This document shows, piece by piece, positions 1 to 8,371 of a DNA stretch of 14,776 bases. Made by a program: the position numbers and the translations under genes. Source of the DNA: Nostocaceae cyanobacterium CSSed10_463m (GTDB lineage: Bacteria > Cyanobacteriota > Cyanobacteriia > Cyanobacteriales > Nostocaceae). The notes beneath the pieces are model-generated. The model was not told the DNA's origin and did no database searches. It saw nothing but the letters and a program-made list of their open reading frames with translations. The DNA lies in contig PWQB01000207.1 of the NCBI GenBank assembly GCA_003556955.1, positions 1-14,776 of the forward strand, written 5' to 3'. Positions within the stretch are counted from its first letter, which is position 1. The number at the start of each line of letters is the position of its first letter.

Positions 1-72
1 AAGATAACTCATCATAGTTTGTAGTTGCGCTAAAGCGCTTTAGCGCAACTACAAACTATGATGAGTTATCTT
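1..72. repeat. Perfect 72-bp palindrome without a loop, abutting the aspS stop
   Basis: Positions 1-36 are the exact reverse complement of 37-72, with no mismatch and no spacer. The centre reads GCGCTAAAGCGCTTTAGCGC. It ends 2 bp from the aspS stop codon, so in the aspS transcript it would form a very long hairpin and could act as a terminator or 3'-end stabiliser; no T-run can be judged because the window ends. The core resembles short intergenic repeats of cyanobacteria. Because the palindrome begins exactly at the first base of the window, the full length of the arms is unknown and a fold-back assembly artefact cannot be excluded. Confidence 0.9.
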
Positions 73-74
73 AT

Positions 75-1862
75 TTAAGGCTTGGGCTTGTAAGTCGAAG
101 CAACGTGTAAGTCTTTCAATTGCTTGACATCTACCGCCGAAGGTGCATCAGTGAGCAAGCAACGGGCTTGTTGTGTCTTGGGAAAAGCAATCACATCCCG
201 AATAGATTCTTCCCCAGCGAGCAACATTACCAAACGATCTAAACCGTAGGCAATGCCACCATGTGGGGGTGTACCATATTCAAAGGCATCTAAGAGAAAG
301 CCAAATTTATTCTGTGCTTCTTCTGGAGATAAACCAATGGCTTCAAACACCTGTTGTTGAATCTCGCTTTGATAAATCCGCAGACTACCGCCACCAATTT
401 CTAAACCGTTTAACACCAAATCGTAAGCTTGGGCGCGGGCAGTTTTTAAATCACTCACATCGTCAGGATGGGGTGCAGTAAAGGGGTGGTGCAGTGCTTC
501 TAGGCGTTTTTCGTCAGCATTCCACTCAAACATGGGGAAATCTGTAATCCAGAGTAAATTGGTTTTTTCAGGATCAATTAACTGAAATTCCCTAGCTACA
601 ACTTGGCGCAATCTGTCTAAAGTTTTATTAACTGTAGCTGTATCTCCAGCCCCAAATAATAACAAATGTCCGGGTTTTGCACCTGTACGTTGCAGAATTT
701 CTTGTTTTTGCTCTGGGCTGAGGTTGTCTTTAATTGCGCCAATGGTGTCAATTTCACCATTTTCGCGGACGCGGATGAAAGCTAAACCTTTTGCACCGGC
801 TTCGCTGGCTTCTTTGAATAAGTCCCCACCTGGTTTAATGCGGACGTTAGAAATGGCATCGTTACCTTGGGGAATAGGCAGTATTTTGACTGTACCACCA
901 TGAGCGATCGCATCCCTAAAAACTTTAAAGCCAGAATCTTTTAAAACATCAGCAACATTGACTAATTCTAAACCATAGCGGGTATCTGGTTTATCAGTAC
1001 CATAGCGTGACATGGCCTCAGCGTAGGTCAAACGGGGGAATGGTAAGTTTAACTCAATGCCTTTAATTGTTTTGAAGATATGAGCAACTAACTTTTCATT
1101 CAGAGCAATAATTTCTTCTTGGGACATGAAACTCATTTCCATGTCCAACTGTGTAAATTCTGGTTGTCTGTCAGCGCGTAAATCTTCATCCCGGAAGCAA
1201 CGGGCAATTTGATAATATCTATCCATCCCCGATACCATGAGTATCTGTTTGAATAGCTGGGGTGATTGGGGTAAAGCAAACCATTCGCCAGGATTGGGAC
1301 GACTGGGTAAGATATAATCCCTCGCACCTTCTGGAGTGGAACGGGTGAGGATGGGGGTTTCGATTTCAATAAAACCTTCCAAATCTTCTAAGAACCGACG
1401 CATAGCTTTAACGACTTGATGACGCAATTGCATATTTTGCGCCATGCGTTCTCGCCGCAAGTCCAAATAACGATACTTTAGCCGCAAGTCTTCCCGCACA
1501 GATTCACCGTAAGCCCTGGAAACTTGAAATGGTAACTGCTTACCAACGCCATTGAGGAGAGTAATTTTATCGGCGTAGATTTCTAATTCGCCTGTAGGGA
1601 TGCGGAGATTCAAAGAGTCTTCGGGACGGTGGCTTACTGTACCAGTAATTGTCACAACGTATTCATTCCGCAGGGTATTTGCTAGATCGTAGGAATCTGG
1701 AGTGCGTTGCGGATCACTGACAACTTGGACAATGCCAGAGCGATCGCGTAAATCTAAGAATATCACACCCCCATGATCGCGGGGACGGTCTACCCATCCA
1801 TACAGGGTAACAGTTTCTCCAATATTTTCTTTTCGGAGTTCGCCGCAATAGTGAGTTCGCAT
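75..1862 (-). CDS. aspS: Aspartyl-tRNA synthetase (class IIb, bacterial type)
   Basis: This enzyme charges tRNA(Asp) with aspartate in the cytoplasm. The 595 residues match the usual length of about 590 for bacterial AspRS. Order of domains: an N-terminal OB-fold anticodon-binding domain (about 1-105, with the [11 protein letters not shown] strand), class II motif 1 ending near Pro170, the flipping loop TPEGARDY (176-183), substrate loop QSPQLFKQ (199-206), motif 2 [16 protein letters not shown] (223-238), the bacterial GAD insertion (about 290-425), and motif 3 GLDRL (540-544). The start ATG gives the canonical [11 protein letters not shown]-terminus. His30 in RDHGG replaces the Leu of the E. 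coli enzyme; His here is associated with non-discriminating AspRS that also charge tRNA(Asn), which is inference for this protein. The gene stands alone on the minus strand, with the 72-bp palindrome just after its stop. Confidence 0.97.
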   Translation of the reverse strand: MRTHYCGELRKENIGETVTLYGWVDRPRDHGGVIFLDLRDRSGIVQVVSDPQRTPDSYDLANTLRNEYVVTITGTVSHRPEDSLNLRIPTGELEIYADKITLLNGVGKQLPFQVSRAYGESVREDLRLKYRYLDLRRERMAQNMQLRHQVVKAMRRFLEDLEGFIEIETPILTRSTPEGARDYILPSRPNPGEWFALPQSPQLFKQILMVSGMDRYYQIARCFRDEDLRADRQPEFTQLDMEMSFMSQEEIIALNEKLVAHIFKTIKGIELNLPFPRLTYAEAMSRYGTDKPDTRYGLELVNVADVLKDSGFKVFRDAIAHGGTVKILPIPQGNDAISNVRIKPGGDLFKEASEAGAKGLAFIRVRENGEIDTIGAIKDNLSPEQKQEILQRTGAKPGHLLLFGAGDTATVNKTLDRLRQVVAREFQLIDPEKTNLLWITDFPMFEWNADEKRLEALHHPFTAPHPDDVSDLKTARAQAYDLVLNGLEIGGGSLRIYQSEIQQQVFEAIGLSPEEAQNKFGFLLDAFEYGTPPHGGIAYGLDRLVMLLAGEESIRDVIAFPKTQQARCLLTDAPSAVDVKQLKDLHVASTYKPKP

Positions 1863-1940
1863 AGGTGTTAGTCTTATTCTGTCGGGCTAGATGGGCTATG
1901 TAAATGTCAAAGCTTTCCCATTATCCAGCATCAATCAGTA

Positions 1941-1946
1941 ATTATA
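1941..1946 (-). promoter_or_regulatory. Candidate -10 box for aspS
   Basis: The minus strand reads TATAAT here, 78 bp upstream of the aspS ATG. No convincing -35 box lies 16-18 bp further upstream, where the sequence is only a T-rich run. The match is to consensus alone, in AT-rich DNA, so it is weak. Confidence 0.3.
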
Positions 1947-1983
1947 GTAGTTTCAGTTGAAGAAAAAACAGCTATATAGCAAA

Positions 1984-2003
1984 GTGCTGAGTGCTGAGTG
2001 CTG
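1984..2003. repeat. Tandem heptanucleotide repeat (GTGCTGA, 2.9 copies)
   Basis: GTGCTGA is repeated head to tail almost three times. Short tandemly repeated heptanucleotides of this kind are characteristic of heterocystous cyanobacteria. It is followed at about 2010-2030 by a small GC-rich hairpin (GGGC ... GCCC). The 1863-2405 spacer contains no gene that I can support. Confidence 0.75.
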
Positions 2004-2082
2004 TTAGCGGTAGCGGGGCGTTTAGCCCGTGCTGAGTAAAAACCAAGTTAGATCAAGGCTTTCAGTCCTTACGTGTATGCGT

Positions 2083-2386
2083 AGGCGACTGAAGTCGCAG
2101 CTATACAAACCAAGTCCGCCTCCGCGGACTCAAGAGAAATTCAGTTTTTAACCCTTTTCTATCACTCTAGAGAGAGAAAAATAAATGTAGGTTGGGTAGA
2201 ACGTAGTGAAACCCAACAATACCAAGGTTTTTGGGTGTTGGGTTGCGCTGCACTTAACCCAACCTACACCTAAATTGATAAAAGCCTTGAAAATAAGGGT
2301 TTTAGATTTTTCTCTAGCGATAGTGATTAAAGAGGGTTAACCCGCGCAGGCGGGTTTTGCTTGTGTAGCCGCGACTTCAGTCGCCT
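2083..2386. repeat. Nested inverted-repeat composite (three concentric repeat pairs)
   Basis: Three inverted-repeat pairs are stacked around one centre. The outer pair is 2083-2130 and 2339-2386: each 48 bp, inverted, about 39/48 identical, each containing GCGACT-2-AGTCGC and a second GC-rich hairpin. The middle pair is 2148-2181 and 2307-2340, about 27/34 identical. The inner element is 2186-2268, bounded by TGTAGGTTGGGT and its complement. The outer and inner units belong to intergenic repeat families I recognise from Nostocales genomes. The order suggests that one small non-autonomous element inserted into another. No coding capacity is seen. The right end may also terminate transcription of the solute-binding protein gene, which stops at 2406. 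Confidence 0.85.
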
Positions 2387-2405
2387 GGGCTATAAAATCC
2401 ACAAA

Positions 2406-3731
2406 TCAATTTTTGTGCCAAATCAGTTCCAAGCGGTCTTGGGCTGTTTTGAGGGCTTTTTCTGGAGACTCACCCAACAACGTAGCCTCAATCGCTCGAC
2501 CCAGACTATCAGATAAACTATTATAACCAGCGATAATCGGTCTACCACGCGCCACAGGCATTTGATCCAGAAAAACTTTTAACACAGGTTTTTGGTTCAT
2601 AAATTCCTGAAACGCTGCGCTTTGGGTAGATTTGATATTCACCGGCAGAAAACCTGTACCAATACTCCATTCTGTTTGGAATTCTTCACTCAAAACAAAC
2701 TCTAAGAACTTGAATGCGGCTTTTTCTCTGGCTGGTGTAGTCTTCATTACAAACAAGTTACCATCACCAATGGCTGTCGTTTGTGCCACATTTGCAGGCA
2801 TAGGAAATACTTGATAATCAACATTAGACTTCATGATATAAGTCCAAGGGCCTGTAATTTGCATAGCTACACGACCTGCAATAAAGTCGTCCTCTTCATA
2901 ACCTCGCTCAGGTGCAGATAACTTGACTGAACCATCTTTAATTAAATCTTGCCAAAATTGCAACGCTTTTACAGCTGCGGCGCTGGTCAAATTTGGGCGA
3001 TTATCAGTAATTATCTCACCGCCAGCACTCCATAAAAAGGGGAACCAACTAAATACAGTCCATTCACCTTTACCTAAAGGTAATAACATTCCCTGCTGGT
3101 CTGGTTTACCGTCGCCATCTTTGTCTATTGTTAATTTTTTGGCAACTTCTCTTAATTCTGACCAAGTTTTAGGCGTTTGGGTAATTCCCGCCGCTTGGAA
3201 AAGCTGAGGGCGGTAAAAAATGCCGATATTGCTGGTGTACAGTGGAACTGACCAAAGATGACCATCTAATGTTAATGCCTCCAATAAGTTGGGGCTAACT
3301 TCCGATTTTACAGGTGATTGGTTCAGCCAATCTTCTAAAGGTCGAATTGCATCTAGTTCTACAAACTGACCTGTAAGTTGTGGGTAAAAACTCAAAATGT
3401 CTGGAGGAACATTTCCCACCACTGCGGCGAGAATTTTTGGTAATTGTTGGTCTAGTCCACCTGCAAAAATAGATTCTACTTGGATATCACTATGAGTCTG
3501 ATTAAATTTATCTACTAGCTTTTGAAATACATCTCGGTTAGCTGGGGGATTAATTCCTTGCCATAGTGTTAAACGAATTACGCCATCATCTTTCTGTCCT
3601 GAAGCTTGACAGCCAGATAAAATCAGCAGACATGAACTCAGAACAATTCCTAAAGCTAATAGCTTCCAAGCAGAAGAGATAAACTGACGCAAAAAATGGC
3701 TGGTTTGGTGTAGTAAGATGTTGATTTTCAT
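2406..3731 (-). CDS. ABC transporter extracellular solute-binding lipoprotein (family 1, sugar type)
   Basis: This is a 441-residue periplasmic binding protein of the MalE/UgpB-like family 1, which captures a sugar or related solute for an ABC importer. The N-terminus has a basic stretch, a hydrophobic segment (about 23-39) and a lipobox LSGC with Cys41, so it should be a lipid-anchored envelope protein. Family hallmarks follow: VIRLTLWQGINPP (50-62), DKFNQTHSDIQVE (73-85), the PPDILSFYP region (108-116), and WSVPLYTSNIGIFYRP (159-173). DKDGDGKPD (202-210) resembles an EF-hand-like calcium loop, as found in some members. No permease or ATPase gene is adjacent, so the partners must lie elsewhere and the substrate cannot be assigned. 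The start ATG gives a normal signal peptide. Confidence 0.9.
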   Translation of the reverse strand: MKINILLHQTSHFLRQFISSAWKLLALGIVLSSCLLILSGCQASGQKDDGVIRLTLWQGINPPANRDVFQKLVDKFNQTHSDIQVESIFAGGLDQQLPKILAAVVGNVPPDILSFYPQLTGQFVELDAIRPLEDWLNQSPVKSEVSPNLLEALTLDGHLWSVPLYTSNIGIFYRPQLFQAAGITQTPKTWSELREVAKKLTIDKDGDGKPDQQGMLLPLGKGEWTVFSWFPFLWSAGGEIITDNRPNLTSAAAVKALQFWQDLIKDGSVKLSAPERGYEEDDFIAGRVAMQITGPWTYIMKSNVDYQVFPMPANVAQTTAIGDGNLFVMKTTPAREKAAFKFLEFVLSEEFQTEWSIGTGFLPVNIKSTQSAAFQEFMNQKPVLKVFLDQMPVARGRPIIAGYNSLSDSLGRAIEATLLGESPEKALKTAQDRLELIWHKN

Positions 3732-3762
3732 GCCTGCTGGTTAGCTAGATGAGGAAATTTTT

Positions 3763-3930
3763 TCTAAGAGAATATTTTAAAAGTCTTATTGTTGGTAGCA
3801 AAACATTCTAGATCCCCCTAAATCCCCCTTAAGAAGGGGGACTTTGATTCTAATTCCCCCCCTTAAAAAGGGGGGCTAGGGGGGATCTACGAGCGCTTAA
3901 AATCACAGCCAACCACTTTTCAAACACCCT
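3763..3930. repeat. Long intergenic repeat, copy A (GATCCCCC family)
   Basis: This stretch matches 5944-6181 along its whole length in the same orientation, including AAAGTCTTATTG, GGTAGCAAAA, the C/G-run core and AAAATCACAGCC. The core (3809-3889) is an imperfect palindrome bounded by TAGATCCCCCTA and TAGGGGGGATCTA. The right end overlaps the last codons and TGA of the glycosyltransferase gene (3920-3922). It is a non-coding cyanobacterial repeat; with copy B it brackets the glycosyltransferase/methyltransferase pair. Confidence 0.88.
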
Positions 3931-4570
3931 CTAAAACGCTCTTAGTAATGCTCGTTTCGGCTCTGGTGTAAATATAAGTTTGTGGTTCCTTAACTTTTCG
4001 AGTTTGGCAGATTTTTTCTGCCCGTTCCCAAAAGTCTGTATCTTCTCCATAGGGAATATTCTGAAATCCCTTTAATTGAAAAAATACGTGCCGCTTACCA
4101 AAAAATGTGGGGCCTAAAACACATTCTCGCAGGTTAATTGTTTTCCCAGGTTGGAAATAATCTGCTACAAAAATTTCCTCTTCAGAGTCAAAGCCTCCTT
4201 CAATTAAATCAATTTCTGGATTAGCTTTCATATATTCTAGACGCGAATCTAGATGATTAGGCTTGTAAGCATCATCACTGTCTATAAATGTAATGTAGTT
4301 ACCAAATGATGCCTGAATACCTGCATTTTTAGCGTATCCTAATTTACGATTTCGATGTTTTAAATAACGAATATTAGGGATTTTTTGCAGATACGCATCC
4401 ACTAATTCAAAAGTATTATCTTGACTACCATCATCTACTACCACCAGTTCCCAATCTTTAAAGGTTTGATTAATAACACTATCAATACAGTTTTTGAGAT
4501 GATTTACCCGGTTGTAGGTACATAAAATAACTGTTATTTCTGGATTGATGTCAAAGGTGATACTGCTCAT
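3920..4570 (-). CDS. Family 2 glycosyltransferase (GT-A fold)
   Basis: A 216-residue GT2 enzyme that would transfer a sugar from a nucleotide-sugar to a glycan acceptor at the cytoplasmic face of the membrane. Seen in sequence: the N-terminal strand EITVILCTYNR (11-21), VVVDDGSQDNT (43-53) for nucleotide binding, the metal-binding DSDD motif (97-100), and GEDTDFWERA (175-184) containing the ED catalytic-base motif. There is no membrane segment. The length is at the short end for GT2 proteins, and the stop codon lies inside intergenic repeat copy A, so the extreme C-terminus may have been set or trimmed by that repeat. The methyltransferase gene lies 159 bp upstream on the same strand, which suggests a shared role in surface polysaccharide or glycoprotein synthesis. 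Donor and acceptor are unknown. No clear ribosome-binding site precedes the ATG. Confidence 0.9.
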   Translation of the reverse strand: MSSITFDINPEITVILCTYNRVNHLKNCIDSVINQTFKDWELVVVDDGSQDNTFELVDAYLQKIPNIRYLKHRNRKLGYAKNAGIQASFGNYITFIDSDDAYKPNHLDSRLEYMKANPEIDLIEGGFDSEEEIFVADYFQPGKTINLRECVLGPTFFGKRHVFFQLKGFQNIPYGEDTDFWERAEKICQTRKVKEPQTYIYTRAETSITKSVLEGV

Positions 4571-4634
4571 TGGTTTTGATATTTAAAGGTAGATTAGCCA
4601 TGATTTAGCGACTTCCGAGAAATAAATTATCCAT

Positions 4635-4699
4635 ATTGTGGGGGAGGGCAAAGATGCCCGCCCTGATTAAAGGACGGGTGGGGACACCCATCCCACAAT
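4635..4699. repeat. 65-bp palindromic intergenic repeat
   Basis: The element begins ATTGTGGG and ends CCCACAAT. Its arms (GGGGGAGGGCAAAGATGCCC and GGGTGGGGACACCCATCCC) pair imperfectly and contain further small hairpins. It fills most of the gap between the methyltransferase and glycosyltransferase genes and resembles repeat families scattered in Nostocales spacers. It could attenuate or terminate transcription between the two genes. Confidence 0.75.
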
Positions 4700-4729
4700 C
4701 AAATTTGTCATGTTTTTTATTTGGAAGTC

Positions 4730-5839
4730 CTATTCTTTTTCAGCCATAATACAGGTAGCAACCGGATAATCTGGATGAAAAGCATCTAGTTCTTCAGTTG
4801 TCAGTTCTTCTACCGCAATTCCATGATAACTAGCGATCGCACTTGTGGGATTACCATATACATATAATTGCTGTTGACTATAATTCCTAAATATGTATGC
4901 AAAAGCATCTGGTAAAGGTCGCCAATAATCGGCGGGAGTAGCATGAACTCTAATGGCGCTGGGAACCATTGCAAAACATTTTCCTCCTGGTTTTAGCCAA
5001 GTGAGAATATTTTCCACAGCTATCCAGGGTGCATAACAATGTTCTAAGACATTAAAAATGATGATTGAATCAAAAGATTCTGGTTTGATGATTGATACAT
5101 CATGCACATCCCCAACTATATCTACACCAAGACCTGCTTCTATGTTGAGAATTTTATATGATGTCCCTGGATTAATTTGATAAAAATCTTTATCTTTTGG
5201 TGTTCCTCCTATTTCTAGAACGTTCCCCATAATCTGAGATTTAATCTCAGTAATAAATTTGCTGAGATAGTATCTATCAACTGGTGTTCCTCTGGTTAAT
5301 CCGAAGGCTTGACAAATGGGAACTGATTTTTTTAAGTCTCCCCAGTCGATGGAACCTGTTGCAGGTGATAACAAACCTATATTTTCTAGTTGTTCGACTA
5401 TTTTTTGAAAGTCTCCTAGGGTTTTAATGGAGTCTAAATCATCCTTTAATTGATATTGGGAAAATAATTGCGGCAGAATTTGGTAAGTTTCTTGACTTAA
5501 TTCTCCCAGTTCAAATTGCATATCTTTTTCGATAAAACTGCGAAAACCTCTACCAAAAATTGTCAGGCTACCATCTGCTAAAAATACTATGGCATCTTGA
5601 TTGAGAGGCTGATATTTATCTAGTTGTTCGATGTATTTATCTGCTAAAGAGGTAAATTGAATTTTTTGAAATATTTTGTAGGCATTTTCTAAAGAATGTT
5701 CATGGATAAAAATTTCCAGAATTGTTAACCATGATTTAGCTGGGATAATTTCGGCTGTGCGTTGACTCCAGGCAAAGATTGCATATAATTGAGAATCTTC
5801 GCCTTTTATAAAAGCATTAGGAATATATTTTTTAGCCAT
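4730..5839 (-). CDS. SAM-dependent methyltransferase with an uncharacterised N-terminal region
   Basis: The 369-residue protein has two parts. The C-terminal half (about 180-369) is a class I methyltransferase of the type 11 kind: GTPVDRYYLSKF (184-195), motif I VLEIGG (207-212), an acidic motif II region near 233-240, NVLEH (263-267) as motif IV, and LKPGG (282-286). The RYY...F lead-in and the YWRPLPDAF stretch (306-314) are typical of methyltransferases in polysaccharide and glycosyltransferase clusters. The N-terminal half (1-175) is probably helical and I do not recognise a family. The acceptor is unknown; a sugar or glycan is the likely guess because a glycosyltransferase gene follows 159 bp downstream. 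No clear ribosome-binding site precedes the ATG, but no alternative start is better. Confidence 0.85.
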   Translation of the reverse strand: MAKKYIPNAFIKGEDSQLYAIFAWSQRTAEIIPAKSWLTILEIFIHEHSLENAYKIFQKIQFTSLADKYIEQLDKYQPLNQDAIVFLADGSLTIFGRGFRSFIEKDMQFELGELSQETYQILPQLFSQYQLKDDLDSIKTLGDFQKIVEQLENIGLLSPATGSIDWGDLKKSVPICQAFGLTRGTPVDRYYLSKFITEIKSQIMGNVLEIGGTPKDKDFYQINPGTSYKILNIEAGLGVDIVGDVHDVSIIKPESFDSIIIFNVLEHCYAPWIAVENILTWLKPGGKCFAMVPSAIRVHATPADYWRPLPDAFAYIFRNYSQQQLYVYGNPTSAIASYHGIAVEELTTEELDAFHPDYPVATCIMAEKE

Positions 5840-5943
5840 ATAATTAATTTTGAATTTTTATTTAAATAAAAATGACTTAGGTATTATAAGCCATTTAGGG
5901 ATACTTTGATGATTGATATCCGATTTTTGTAACAAATTGTGTA

Positions 5944-6181
5944 TCTTAGAGGATGTTTTTAAAGTCTTATTGTCGGTAGCAAAATATTTTAGATCCCCCT
6001 AAATCCCCCTTAATAAGGGGGACTTTAAGAAAATTACCCCCCTTTTCAAGGGGGGCTAGGGGGGATCAAAACGTGATGAGGCAACTTGATAAGACTTGTG
6101 TGTACACGATAGCCTTTTTAAGGGGGGCTAGGGGGGATAATTAAGTGCCTAAAATCACAGCCGGACACTTTTAAAACAACC
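5944..6181. repeat. Long intergenic repeat, copy B, with a 72-bp internal duplication
   Basis: Homologous to 3763-3930 in direct orientation. It differs mainly by about 72 extra bp: the 19-mer AAGGGGGGCTAGGGGGGAT occurs at 6048-6066 and again at 6120-6138, with an unrelated module containing GTGTACAC between them. Copy A carries this 19-mer once (3868-3886). Either copy A lost the segment by recombination between the 19-mers or copy B gained it. The segment is non-coding. Confidence 0.88.
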
Positions 6182-6454
6182 TATTACATAGAGTACGGTT
6201 ATTGCGATCGCATCTTGCTATAAAACCGAACCGACTCAATTATAAATTTGTCTAATGTTTTAAGTAGGAAGCTTGAGATTGAGCTTGATTGAGATCAAAA
6301 ATTATTGAGGAAGAATACTGGTTGTCAGCAAGCTAAAAAGTTTGAGATTCAACCGCCTAAGACTAAATCTACTAGATAATACCCCATTCTCAATACCCAG
6401 TGTCTTATCCTCAACGCCACAATTGCTGAAATCAAAGCTAACGAGGAAGATTAT
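6182..6454. other. Spacer upstream of dnaK without a recognised heat-shock operator
   Basis: Together with 5840-5943 and repeat copy B, this completes a 615-bp gene-free stretch. It contains a HIP1 octamer (6204-6211) and a direct near-repeat of GCTTGAGATTGA / GCTTGATTGAGATC around 6271-6296. I looked for a CIRCE inverted repeat (GCACTC ... GAGTGC) and found none, and no well-spaced -35/-10 pair stands out. The dnaK promoter must lie here or in the repeat but I cannot place it. Confidence 0.5.
6443..6447 (+). promoter_or_regulatory. Shine-Dalgarno site of dnaK
   Basis: GAGGA lies 7 nt before the ATG at 6455 and supports that start, which gives the canonical [15 protein letters not shown]-terminus. 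Confidence 0.7.
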
Positions 6455-8344
6455 ATGCCGAAAGTAATTGGAATTGATTTAGGAACCACAAACTCTTGCG
6501 CTGCTGTCATGGAAGGTGGACAACCTTTGGTCATTGCTAACGCCGAAGGACAACGGGTTACTCCTTCCGTGGTGGCTTATACTAAGTCTGGTGAACGCCT
6601 GGTGGGTCAAATTGCCAGACGACAAGCAGTGATGAACCCGGAAAATACCTTTTATTCTGTAAAACGCTTCATCGGGCGCAAGCATGAAGAAATTACCCAT
6701 GAAGCTACAGAAGTTACTTACAAAGTTGTGCGAGATAGTAACGGTAATGTTAAACTCGATTGTCCCGCAGCTAGTAAGCAATTTGCACCCGAAGAAGTTT
6801 CCGCCCAAGTGCTGCGGAAGTTGGTTGATGATAGCAGTAAATATCTGGGAGATAAAGTTACCCAAGCTGTAATTACAGTTCCGGCTTACTTCAATGACTC
6901 CCAACGCCAAGCGACCAAAGACGCGGGTAAAATTGCGGGTGTGGAAGTTCTCCGCATTATCAATGAACCGACAGCCGCAGCACTGGCTTATGGTTTAGAT
7001 AAGAAAAGCAACGAAACCATCTTAGTGTTTGACCTTGGTGGTGGGACTTTTGACGTTTCCATTTTGGAAGTAGGAGACGGTGTATTTGAAGTTAAATCCA
7101 CCAGTGGCGACACCCATTTAGGTGGTGACGATTTTGATAAAAAGATTGTCGATTGGTTAGCTGCTGAGTTTCTGCATAATCAAGGTGTTGACCTGCGTAA
7201 AGATAAACAAGCTTTACAAAGACTAACTGAAGCCGCAGAAAAAGCCAAAATTGAACTTTCCAGTGCGACTCAAACCAATATTAATCTCCCCTTTATCACC
7301 GCTACTCAGTCCGGACCGCAACACCTGGATATGACGTTGACCAGGGCTAAGTTTGAGGAAATGACGGCGGATCTTTTAGACCGTTGTCGGAAACCTGTGC
7401 AGCAAGCGTTGCAAGATGCCAAATTGAGCAATGCGGAAATTGATGAAGTTGTATTAGTGGGTGGTTCGACTCGCATTCCGGCTGTGCAAGAATTGGTGCG
7501 GCGGATTATTGGTAAAGATCCTTGTCAAGGTGTGAACCCTGATGAAGTGGTGGCTATTGGTGCTGCTATTCAAGCGGGTGTGTTATCTGGTGAGGTGAAA
7601 GATATCCTGTTGTTGGATGTCACTCCCTTGTCTTTGGGTGTGGAAACCCTCGGCGGTGTGATGACGAAGATTATTGGCCGTAATACTACTATCCCGGTGA
7701 AAAAGTCAGAAATCTTCTCAACGGCGGCTGATGGTCAAACCAATGTCGAAGTTCACGCTCTCCAAGGTGAGAGGGAATTTGCTAAAGATAATAAGAGTTT
7801 GGGGACTTTCCGCCTGGATGGGATTCCGCCAGCACCTAGAGGTGTGCCACAAATTGAGGTAACATTTGATATTGATGCCAATGGTATCCTTTCAGTGACT
7901 GCTCAAGATAAGGCTACAGGTAAGCAGCAATCGATTTCCATTACTGGTGCTTCCACTCTGGATAAAGGAAGTGTGGAAAACATGGTGCGGGATGCAGAAG
8001 CTCACGCTGAAGAAGACCGCAAACGCCGGGAACAAATTGATACTAAGAACATGGCAGATTCTTTGGCTTATCAAGCCGAGAAACAACTGCAAGATTTGGG
8101 TGATAAGGTGAGTTCTGAGGATCGGAGCCGAGTTGAAGGATTAGTACAGAATTTACGGGAGGCGATTAACCAAGAGAATTTTGAGCGGATGAAGTCTCTT
8201 ACCAATGAGTTACAACAAGCTTTGATGCAAGTTGGTAGTGCTGTTTATGCTCAAGCTGGTGGAGGTGATGGTAGAACGACAGGCGAAGGCGATCGCTCTA
8301 CAGGCGATGATGTTATTGATGCCGATTTTGTCGAAACTAAATAA
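6455..8344 (+). CDS. dnaK: Molecular chaperone DnaK (Hsp70), DnaK2 type
   Basis: This is the ATP-driven Hsp70 that binds exposed hydrophobic peptides and works with DnaJ and GrpE in the cytosol. It has 629 residues. ATPase domain: phosphate 1 IDLGTTNS (7-14), VPAYFND (142-148), phosphate 2 DLGGGTFD (193-200), adenosine motif VGGSTR (335-340). Interdomain linker: DILLLDVTP (383-391). The substrate-binding beta domain follows, then the helical lid, a Gly-rich tail, and the C-terminal [12 protein letters not shown]. Cyanobacteria encode several DnaK proteins; the close match in wording to Synechocystis DnaK2, from memory, makes this the housekeeping and stress DnaK2 rather than DnaK1 or DnaK3. 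No grpE or dnaJ gene is adjacent, unlike many bacterial dnaK operons. A hairpin terminator follows the gene. Confidence 0.97.
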   Translation: MPKVIGIDLGTTNSCAAVMEGGQPLVIANAEGQRVTPSVVAYTKSGERLVGQIARRQAVMNPENTFYSVKRFIGRKHEEITHEATEVTYKVVRDSNGNVKLDCPAASKQFAPEEVSAQVLRKLVDDSSKYLGDKVTQAVITVPAYFNDSQRQATKDAGKIAGVEVLRIINEPTAAALAYGLDKKSNETILVFDLGGGTFDVSILEVGDGVFEVKSTSGDTHLGGDDFDKKIVDWLAAEFLHNQGVDLRKDKQALQRLTEAAEKAKIELSSATQTNINLPFITATQSGPQHLDMTLTRAKFEEMTADLLDRCRKPVQQALQDAKLSNAEIDEVVLVGGSTRIPAVQELVRRIIGKDPCQGVNPDEVVAIGAAIQAGVLSGEVKDILLLDVTPLSLGVETLGGVMTKIIGRNTTIPVKKSEIFSTAADGQTNVEVHALQGEREFAKDNKSLGTFRLDGIPPAPRGVPQIEVTFDIDANGILSVTAQDKATGKQQSISITGASTLDKGSVENMVRDAEAHAEEDRKRREQIDTKNMADSLAYQAEKQLQDLGDKVSSEDRSRVEGLVQNLREAINQENFERMKSLTNELQQALMQVGSAVYAQAGGGDGRTTGEGDRSTGDDVIDADFVETK

Positions 8345-8371
8345 AGCCACTGTTAGCAATTCTGGAACAGC

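Noticed and set aside
263..481. Short plus-strand ORF opposite aspS
   Set aside because: It is the antisense shadow of a well-conserved gene, resembles no known protein and has no ribosome-binding site.
2923..3207. 94-codon plus-strand ORF opposite the solute-binding protein gene
   Set aside because: Antisense shadow of a conserved gene, without start signals.
3809..3889. Possible CRISPR or phage-like repeat array
   Set aside because: There are only two dispersed copies with palindromic cores and no regular spacers; it is an intergenic repeat family.
6182..6454. CIRCE (HrcA) operator upstream of dnaK
   Set aside because: I looked for GCACTC-N9-GAGTGC and saw no acceptable match.
6479..6910. 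143-codon minus-strand ORF inside dnaK
   Set aside because: It lies fully antisense to the conserved ATPase domain of dnaK; its reading frame is a by-product of dnaK codon use.
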